Source: an uncultured Thalassolituus sp. (lineage in GTDB: Bacteria; Pseudomonadota; Gammaproteobacteria; Pseudomonadales; Oceanobacteraceae). Taken from it: a DNA stretch of 11,593 bases. Location: NCBI GenBank assembly GCA_913054055.1, contig CAJXIT010000078.1, forward strand, positions 1-11,593. Reading direction: 5' to 3'. The notes under the pieces were generated by a model. That model was given only the letters and a program-made list of their open reading frames with translations, did no database searches and was not told the DNA's origin. This document shows, one piece after another, positions 7,454 through 11,593 of this stretch. A program made the position numbers and the translations under genes. How positions within the stretch are numbered: the stretch's first letter is position 1; every line of letters starts with the position of its first letter.

Positions 7454-8248
7454 ATGAACGCTCAAATATTAAAGAATGCATGCCGCGTTATCTTTTTGTC
7501 TTTTGTTTCGACTTATGCAATGGCACAAGTAAATGAAGTAACCTTCTCTGGACACGCTTATTCCCTTGAAGGGGATCAACTTTTATATGTTGAGTACCAT
7601 TCAATAGAAAGCGACCCTGATCATAATCGCACGTCATCTACCGTTCGCTATCATCATCCTGATGGTAGCGTGTTTGCCCATAAACAACTTACCTATGATG
7701 AGTCGGGTTTTTTTCCTGACTTTAAATTTCTTGATGATCGAAATGCCTCTGTTTTACAGGTTAAAAAAATAGAGGATCAAATTACCATTCAGCAAGGGGC
7801 TCAAACCAAGCCAAACTCAGAATCATTAGACGCTGCCAAACAAGGAGTGATGATTGCCGATGCAGGCTTTGACGTATTTATGGTTAAAAATTGGAGCGAA
7901 CTGGTGTCAGGAAAAGCCATGAAGGTGGAATTTTTAGCGCCCACCCGTAATATGTTTGTGACCTTTGACATTCAGCGAACGTTTATTAATGACACTACCA
8001 TTGGGTTTGATCTGGCTCCCAATAACTTTTTTATCAGTTTATTGGTTGATCCCATAAAACTTGAATATGATTTAAAGTCGGGTCGAATTTTAAGTTATAA
8101 AGGCTTAACCAATATTGAAAAAGGCATGCAGGGCAATATGACAGGAGAGAATTATGTGGCTCATATTCGATATGAATATGAGCAAGACCCTGAATCTGAA
8201 TCAGGCCATACCATTACAGCCAGCATGAAACCCCTTATCCATAACTAG
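7454..8248 (+). CDS. Exported protein of unknown function
   Basis: 264 residues from ATG 7454, preferred over ATG 7442 because TGAGG lies six bases before it and the earlier ATG has no ribosome site. A signal peptide ends at YAMA/QV, about residue 24, so the protein is periplasmic. The mature part is rich in beta-type alternation: FSGHAYSLEGDQLLYVEYHS, STVRYHHPDGSVFAHKQLTY, ITIQQGAQ, VEFLAPTRNMFVTFDIQR, IKLEYDLKSGRILSYKGLTN, and a C-terminal HIRYEYEQDPESESGH. There are no cysteines in the mature part, no lipobox and no recognised catalytic motif. The layout resembles a lipid-binding or outer-membrane-facing beta protein, which is inference only. It lies 14 bases after the DUF2878-like gene in the same operon. 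Confidence 0.8.
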   Translation: MNAQILKNACRVIFLSFVSTYAMAQVNEVTFSGHAYSLEGDQLLYVEYHSIESDPDHNRTSSTVRYHHPDGSVFAHKQLTYDESGFFPDFKFLDDRNASVLQVKKIEDQITIQQGAQTKPNSESLDAAKQGVMIADAGFDVFMVKNWSELVSGKAMKVEFLAPTRNMFVTFDIQRTFINDTTIGFDLAPNNFFISLLVDPIKLEYDLKSGRILSYKGLTNIEKGMQGNMTGENYVAHIRYEYEQDPESESGHTITASMKPLIHN

Positions 8249-8251
8249 CCT

Positions 8252-8275
8252 AATAAACAGATCAATAAACAGATA
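8252..8275 (+). repeat. Two tandem copies of a 12-bp unit
   Basis: AATAAACAGATC is followed directly by AATAAACAGATA in the 47-base gap before the DUF4345-like gene. It is probably a small slippage duplication. No partner sites elsewhere in the window support a binding-site role. Confidence 0.6.
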
Positions 8276-8295
8276 AATTAATAGTGAGAAATACC

Positions 8296-8667
8296 ATGTG
8301 GACATTACGAACCGTGGGTTTGATATACCTGCTTTCAGGAATTTGGTGCGCCCTTAAACCCGAATTAGCAGCCGGATTTTTGGGTTTCAGTTTAACACCT
8401 GCAGGGCGCTCTGAGTTTTTTGCCGTATATGGCGGGCTGCAAGTGGGTATTGCCCTTGCCATGATCATGAGTAGCTTGCACAAAGGTTATATTGAAGGGG
8501 CTTTGTATTTTTCTTTGGTTTTATCTGCGGGTTTGCTGGGCTTTCGGTTATTGGGCATGGGGATGATTGAAGCCAATTCAGGTTTAATGGCAATGGCTAT
8601 ACTAGAGGCTGTGTTTGTGGCGGTATTAGCGCGGCAATGGCATGTCATAAAAACAAAAAGCAGCTAA
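8296..8667 (+). CDS. Small membrane protein, DUF4345-like
   Basis: 123 residues from ATG 8296; GAGA six bases upstream favours it over GTG 8284. Four hydrophobic segments are visible, roughly residues 3-18, 40-60, 68-92 and 97-115. The start RTVGLIYLLSGIWCALKPELAAGFLGFSL, followed by GRSEFFAVYGGLQVGIALA, matches the pattern I associate with DUF4345 proteins. The role is unknown. It is the last gene of the SDR operon, 47 bases after the exported-protein gene, and its stop codon lies in the loop of the following terminator. Confidence 0.7.
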   Translation: MWTLRTVGLIYLLSGIWCALKPELAAGFLGFSLTPAGRSEFFAVYGGLQVGIALAMIMSSLHKGYIEGALYFSLVLSAGLLGFRLLGMGMIEANSGLMAMAILEAVFVAVLARQWHVIKTKSS

Positions 8668-8680
8668 GGCTGCTTTTTTT
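8655..8680. terminator. Bidirectional intrinsic terminator
   Basis: AAAAAGCAGC, loop TAAG, then GCTGCTTTTTTT. The GC core AGCAGC/GCTGCT is flanked by an A run on the left and a T run on the right, so it works on both strands. It serves the SDR operon (plus) and the sigma-chrR operon (minus). Confidence 0.9.
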
Positions 8681-8701
8681 GTGTTTGTAATTAGGTAGGG
8701 A

Positions 8702-9352
8702 TTACCTCATGAATGGATTAAGCATCCTTCCCCAAAACCCTGTGAACTTCAACGGTGCATCCATAACAGCGAAGCAAATACAGTCGCAGTCAGCGTGTGC
8801 CTTAGGTTGGTGATGGGTGCTGGTATCCGCAAGGATAAAATCCCCCTTATGATACGAGCCAGATTCATCACTGAAGGCACCGTCCATTACCATCGTATAC
8901 TCGTTACCCTTATGAGTATGCTGAGGCAATTCTTTACCGGCTTTAATCTTATAAAAACGAGCGGTGTATTGTCGGTCGCTGATGGTCAGATCAAATTGCT
9001 GAATACTGCTTGAAATGCCACTCCAAGGTAGGCTTTCTAATGTATTGGGTAAAAATCTCTGTAGAGGTTTTGGTAGGCGAGCATCCACAACAGGTGGTGC
9101 AGCCGACGCTGGCTCAGGGCTTTTTGCATCTTCCGCCAGCTTAGAAAGCGTACGGCTAATGAAATCAGGACTGAGCTCAATGGTCTCTAAGGATTCCAAA
9201 ATGTCTCCACCAAGGTGCTCATAGTTTTGAGTCACAGCGCGACATTCTTCGCAGTTTTCGATGTGGCAGGCAACCATGATTCCCAGCGCGTTGCTGAGCT
9301 GGCCCGCTGCAAACTGCATTAAAAGTTCATGATTAGGATGATAGTTAGCCAT
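8702..9352 (-). CDS. chrR: ChrR-type zinc-binding cupin anti-sigma factor
   Basis: 216 residues. The N-terminal anti-sigma domain carries the zinc set H5, H30, C34, C37 (HIENCEEC), one off the R. sphaeroides ChrR numbering H6/H31/C35/C38. A proline/alanine-rich linker spans about 77-95. The C-terminal cupin has QHTHKGNE (H145, H147, E151) and H181, the second metal set, plus a DCDCIC cluster (C189, C191, C193) like the cysteine pair seen in ChrR. In the known system ChrR holds its ECF sigma factor inactive until singlet oxygen triggers release and degradation. ATG 9352 has CAGGTG just upstream. The gene overlaps the end of the sigma gene by 34 bases, which implies coupled translation and balanced stoichiometry. 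Signal identity is inferred from the family. Confidence 0.93.
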   Translation of the reverse strand: MANYHPNHELLMQFAAGQLSNALGIMVACHIENCEECRAVTQNYEHLGGDILESLETIELSPDFISRTLSKLAEDAKSPEPASAAPPVVDARLPKPLQRFLPNTLESLPWSGISSSIQQFDLTISDRQYTARFYKIKAGKELPQHTHKGNEYTMVMDGAFSDESGSYHKGDFILADTSTHHQPKAHADCDCICFAVMDAPLKFTGFWGRMLNPFMR

Positions 9353-9915
9353 GACACCTGTTCTTTTGCGAGTGTATCTAATTTCTTCATTGCCAAACGT
9401 AAGCGGGACTTTATGGTCCCAAGCGGTAAATCCAATTCTCCGGCTATTTCGCTATGGGATTTACCCTCAAAATAGACTTTGAATACAATTTGCCGCTGCT
9501 CGTCTGGCAGGCTGTGTAATAGTGTACGCACCAATTTACCAGTTAGATCACGTTCAACATCATCTTCTAGTAAATCTGTTTCACCTTCTGGCCACAGGTC
9601 GTCAGATTGAACAATGTCCAGTTTGTTCTTACGGCCCATATCAATACGGCGATTACGAATGATGGTGTAAAGCCAAGTGGTGCTTCGAGCGGCTTTAGGG
9701 TTGAACTGGTGGGCTTTACGCCAGACTGTAAGCAGACACTCCTGTACCAGCTCTTCTGCGTCATCCACACCTGCACCACAGCGAATGGCGTACGCTTTCA
9801 TTCTTGGTGCGGCGAGCTCAACCAATTCTGAAAAAGCTTGCTGATCTTGAGTTTCTGCAATGCGAACAATCAAATCGTCCATCTGGAAAGATGTTTCGCT
9901 AGCTACTTGAGTCAA
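9319..9915 (-). CDS. rpoE: ECF sigma factor of the RpoE-ChrR group
   Basis: 198 residues, usual ECF size. Sigma region 2 is at about 28-97 (FSELVELAAPRMKAYA, DDAEELVQECLLTVWRKA, TWLYTIIRNRRID) and region 4 at about 130-183 (LPDEQRQIVFKVYFEGKSHS, EIAGELDLPLGTIKSRLRLA helix-turn-helix). The only start in the open 5' region is TTG 9915, with AGGA seven bases upstream; ATG 9882 (MDDLIVRIAETQD) is an alternative with weaker support. It is upstream of and overlaps chrR, its cognate anti-sigma gene, and diverges from the FAD/photolyase operon. Its likely targets are the two TGATCY-N16-CGTAYA elements in this window. The symbol rpoE follows the R. sphaeroides usage and does not mean E. coli-type sigma E. 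Confidence 0.93.
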   Translation of the reverse strand: MTQVASETSFQMDDLIVRIAETQDQQAFSELVELAAPRMKAYAIRCGAGVDDAEELVQECLLTVWRKAHQFNPKAARSTTWLYTIIRNRRIDMGRKNKLDIVQSDDLWPEGETDLLEDDVERDLTGKLVRTLLHSLPDEQRQIVFKVYFEGKSHSEIAGELDLPLGTIKSRLRLAMKKLDTLAKEQVSWLTIILIMNF

Positions 9916-9938
9916 AAGTCTGTCCTAAGTTTTGGCAG

Positions 9939-9968
9939 ATTAAATGTGAAGTAATTTAAGCCGTTCAA
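9939..9968 (-). promoter_or_regulatory. Candidate sigma-70 promoter for the sigma-chrR operon
   Basis: On the minus strand TTGAAC (9968-9963), an 18-base spacer and TTTAAT (9944-9939), 24 bases before the TTG start. It lies partly within the inverted repeat TTTAAG-N8-CTTAAA (9955-9974). No TGATC element occurs on this strand, so housekeeping transcription is the simplest reading. Confidence 0.4.
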
Positions 9969-10005
9969 CTTAAAGCAAAGGCCTCTTTTGGTAAAGGATT
10001 TTTTA

Positions 10006-10033
10006 TGATCCATTAATAGGGAATGGGCGTATA
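10006..10033 (+). promoter_or_regulatory. Candidate ECF-sigma promoter for the FAD oxidoreductase-photolyase operon
   Basis: TGATCC (10006-10011), a 16-base spacer and CGTATA (10028-10033), 39 bases before the ATG. It shares flanks with the element at 6030 (TTTTATGATCC; GGCGTATA). The position opposite the sigma gene and ahead of photolyase fits control by the adjacent ECF factor. Confidence 0.7.
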
Positions 10034-10072
10034 GGAAGTAAATTTAATAATAGGTTGGATGTGGATTGAGCG

Positions 10073-11194
10073 ATGACCTTACAAACAATAAAAAACGTCG
10101 ATGAAAACTTAGACGACTATGTCAGTTGTGATTACATCGTAGTGGGTGCAGGTGTATCTGGGTTAACAGCAGCACAGGCACTTCAGTCAGCGGGTAAAAA
10201 TGTTTGTGTGTTTGAAAAAGCCCGTGGCACCGGTGGCCGTTTAGGCAGTAAACGAGTTTCATTTGAGAATGAAAATCAACAAGGGGGTTTTGATTTAGGT
10301 GCATCCGCTTTTTGTGCGAAAACAGAGTTGTTTAAGAACTATTTAGGGGAGCTTCAAGCCTTAAATAAAGTGACATTGGTTGACCCCGTTGCCTCTTCGT
10401 ATGTGGCCGAGCCAAGAAACTCTGCGCTAACTCGTCATATGAGTAACTCTATAAACGTAAATTTTAGTGAAAAAATTTCCAGAATCGAATTTAAAAATGA
10501 TAAATGGTTTTTGTTTTGTCAAACCCAAGCAGATGCCCGCCAACCACAGGCAAGCAGAAGTGATGAATTTGTCATGGCCTGTTGTCATCATCTAATTTTG
10601 GCCATGCCAGCGGAGCAAGCTTCTGCATTGCTGCCTGCGGGACACGTTGCGGAATCATGGATAGCCCATACTGAAAGTGACCCTGTATTTGTTTCGTGCT
10701 TTATCTTTCCTTACGGGTCCATGAGCGTTTCCGATTTATTATCCATTAACCAATTTTCAAGTGATGTGATCGCCAATATTTCATTAGAACATCTAAAACC
10801 GGGCAGAAACTTAACCGAATTCCCAATGATTAAAGTGACGTCAACCAGTGGTTGGGCTAAACAACATCTAGATAAACACTTTGATGACATTGCATCTTAT
10901 TTATTTCAAGATTTAAATAAACAGTTTTCATTGAATGGTATTGCAACGCCCGACTATCTTAAACAATACACCCATAGGTGGTTGTATTCTCAGTATTCAA
11001 ATTTGATTAAGGGTACGAAAGGCTACTTGTCATTTTCAGATGGCATTCATATTGTTGGGGATTATTTTGATGTGCAAACGGACATTGAAGGGCAATCAAT
11101 TGATGGAGTAGAGCGTGCTTTTTTAAGTGCCCATAAACTAGTAGAGCATTTGGCGGAGCAATCTCAGTATGCTTTGTCCAGTAAAGTGAAATAA
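10073..11194 (+). CDS. FAD-dependent amine-oxidase-like (renalase-type) oxidoreductase
   Basis: 373 residues. A Rossmann dinucleotide fold opens with VVGAGVSG (G25-x-G27-xx-G30), ending at E48 in VFEKA. It is followed by RGTGGRLGSKR (51-61), the second FAD motif of renalase/amine-oxidase relatives, and FDLGASAF (73-80), where relatives usually have DxGAxYF. The C-terminal FAD motif is IVGDYF then SIDGVERAFLSAHKL (about 327-356). It is a soluble flavoprotein with unknown substrate. This COG3380-like family regularly sits beside photolyase in RpoE-ChrR clusters. ATG 10073 has only a weak GAG site. It is the first gene of the operon; photolyase begins 2 bases after its stop. N-terminal residues 1-19 precede the fold and are not conserved in my reading. 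Confidence 0.88.
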   Translation: MTLQTIKNVDENLDDYVSCDYIVVGAGVSGLTAAQALQSAGKNVCVFEKARGTGGRLGSKRVSFENENQQGGFDLGASAFCAKTELFKNYLGELQALNKVTLVDPVASSYVAEPRNSALTRHMSNSINVNFSEKISRIEFKNDKWFLFCQTQADARQPQASRSDEFVMACCHHLILAMPAEQASALLPAGHVAESWIAHTESDPVFVSCFIFPYGSMSVSDLLSINQFSSDVIANISLEHLKPGRNLTEFPMIKVTSTSGWAKQHLDKHFDDIASYLFQDLNKQFSLNGIATPDYLKQYTHRWLYSQYSNLIKGTKGYLSFSDGIHIVGDYFDVQTDIEGQSIDGVERAFLSAHKLVEHLAEQSQYALSSKVK

Positions 11195-11196
11195 AC

Positions 11197-11593
11197 ATGA
11201 GTACATTCGATAATCATACATCCGTACTTTCGGGAAATAGCACTACAAAAAACGTAGGGCCAACATTGCTTTGGTTTCGTCGGGACTTAAGGCTTCTTGA
11301 TAACCCTGCCTTGTATCAAGCCATGAAAGCTGGTCCGGTGATTGCCGTTTATACATTAAATGATCAGCAGTGGCATGAGCACGGTGTGTCGGATGGTCAA
11401 AAGGGGATTATCGCAGCGCGTGTATTAACTCTTAAAGATCAGTTAAATAAACTATCCGTTCCGCTGATTGCATTGCACACATCAGGCTATAAACATGTGC
11501 CGTCGCAATTAGTTAAATTGGCCAAGCAATATGATTGTGCAAGCATCATGTTTAATCATGAATATGAAATCAATGAGCGTCAGTTATCTAATT
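11197..11593 (+). CDS. phrB: Deoxyribodipyrimidine photolyase, class I (3' truncated)
   Basis: 132 codons are present before the window ends. The sequence GPTLLWFRRDLRLLDNPAL is the diagnostic start of the photolyase/cryptochrome antenna-binding domain. VIAVYTLNDQQWHEHGVSD and FNHEYEINERQLSN match the pattern of E. coli PhrB (YNYQYEVNER). The enzyme would use FADH- and an antenna chromophore to repair UV-induced cyclobutane dimers with light; the FAD-binding part lies outside the window. Relative to E. coli PhrB there is an extra, low-complexity N-terminal stretch of about 20 residues (TSVLSGNSTTKNVG). ATG 11197 is the only good start, 2 bases after the flavoprotein gene, so the two are co-transcribed. 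Whether it repairs CPDs or is a cryptochrome-like relative cannot be decided from this part. Confidence 0.92.
   Translation, partial: MSTFDNHTSVLSGNSTTKNVGPTLLWFRRDLRLLDNPALYQAMKAGPVIAVYTLNDQQWHEHGVSDGQKGIIAARVLTLKDQLNKLSVPLIALHTSGYKHVPSQLVKLAKQYDCASIMFNHEYEINERQLSN

Noticed and set aside
9607..9831. Plus-strand open frame antisense to the sigma gene
   Set aside because: It lies across conserved regions 2 and its linker on the other strand and shows no start signal.

Overview
The window looks like chromosomal DNA from a moderately AT-rich, probably marine Gammaproteobacterium. The copper exporter resembles enterobacterial CusBA, and the light/singlet-oxygen module (ECF sigma, ChrR, photolyase, FAD oxidoreductase, SDR, DUF2878-like protein) is an assortment known from Vibrio, Shewanella and Oceanospirillales-type genomes. 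The genus cannot be fixed from the sequence. The DNA is densely coding, with no gene-free stretch above 300 bases and no tRNA, rRNA, CRISPR array or insertion sequence that I can see.

Left part (1-5922). A 5'-truncated fatty acid hydroxylase/sterol desaturase gene enters from the left. It converges, across a strong hairpin, on a minus-strand metal-efflux operon that reads (right to left) His/Met-rich periplasmic protein, cusB, cusA. CusA keeps the three copper-binding methionines of the E. coli pump but has valine where E. coli has the proton-relay lysine. CusB carries a C-terminal CusF-like domain that has lost the copper ligands, and an in-frame TAA lies between the likely ATG and the rest of the gene. 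No outer-membrane channel gene (cusC) accompanies the pair.

Right part (5985-11593). An ECF sigma factor and its zinc-cupin anti-sigma factor ChrR lie on the minus strand in the centre. A four-gene plus-strand operon (SDR oxidoreductase, DUF2878-like membrane protein, unknown exported 264-residue protein, DUF4345-like membrane protein) converges on chrR across a bidirectional terminator. A second plus-strand operon (FAD oxidoreductase, photolyase) diverges from the sigma gene and runs off the right edge.

Both plus-strand operons are preceded by the same promoter-like element, TTTYATGATCY-N14-GGCGTAYA. Its TGATC part resembles the -35 element of RpoE-ChrR promoters. The simplest model is that singlet oxygen or a related photo-oxidative signal releases the sigma factor from ChrR, which then switches on both operons: DNA photorepair plus an envelope or lipid response whose SDR/DUF2878/exported-protein/DUF4345 part is uncharacterised. 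No matching element is seen in front of the sigma gene itself.
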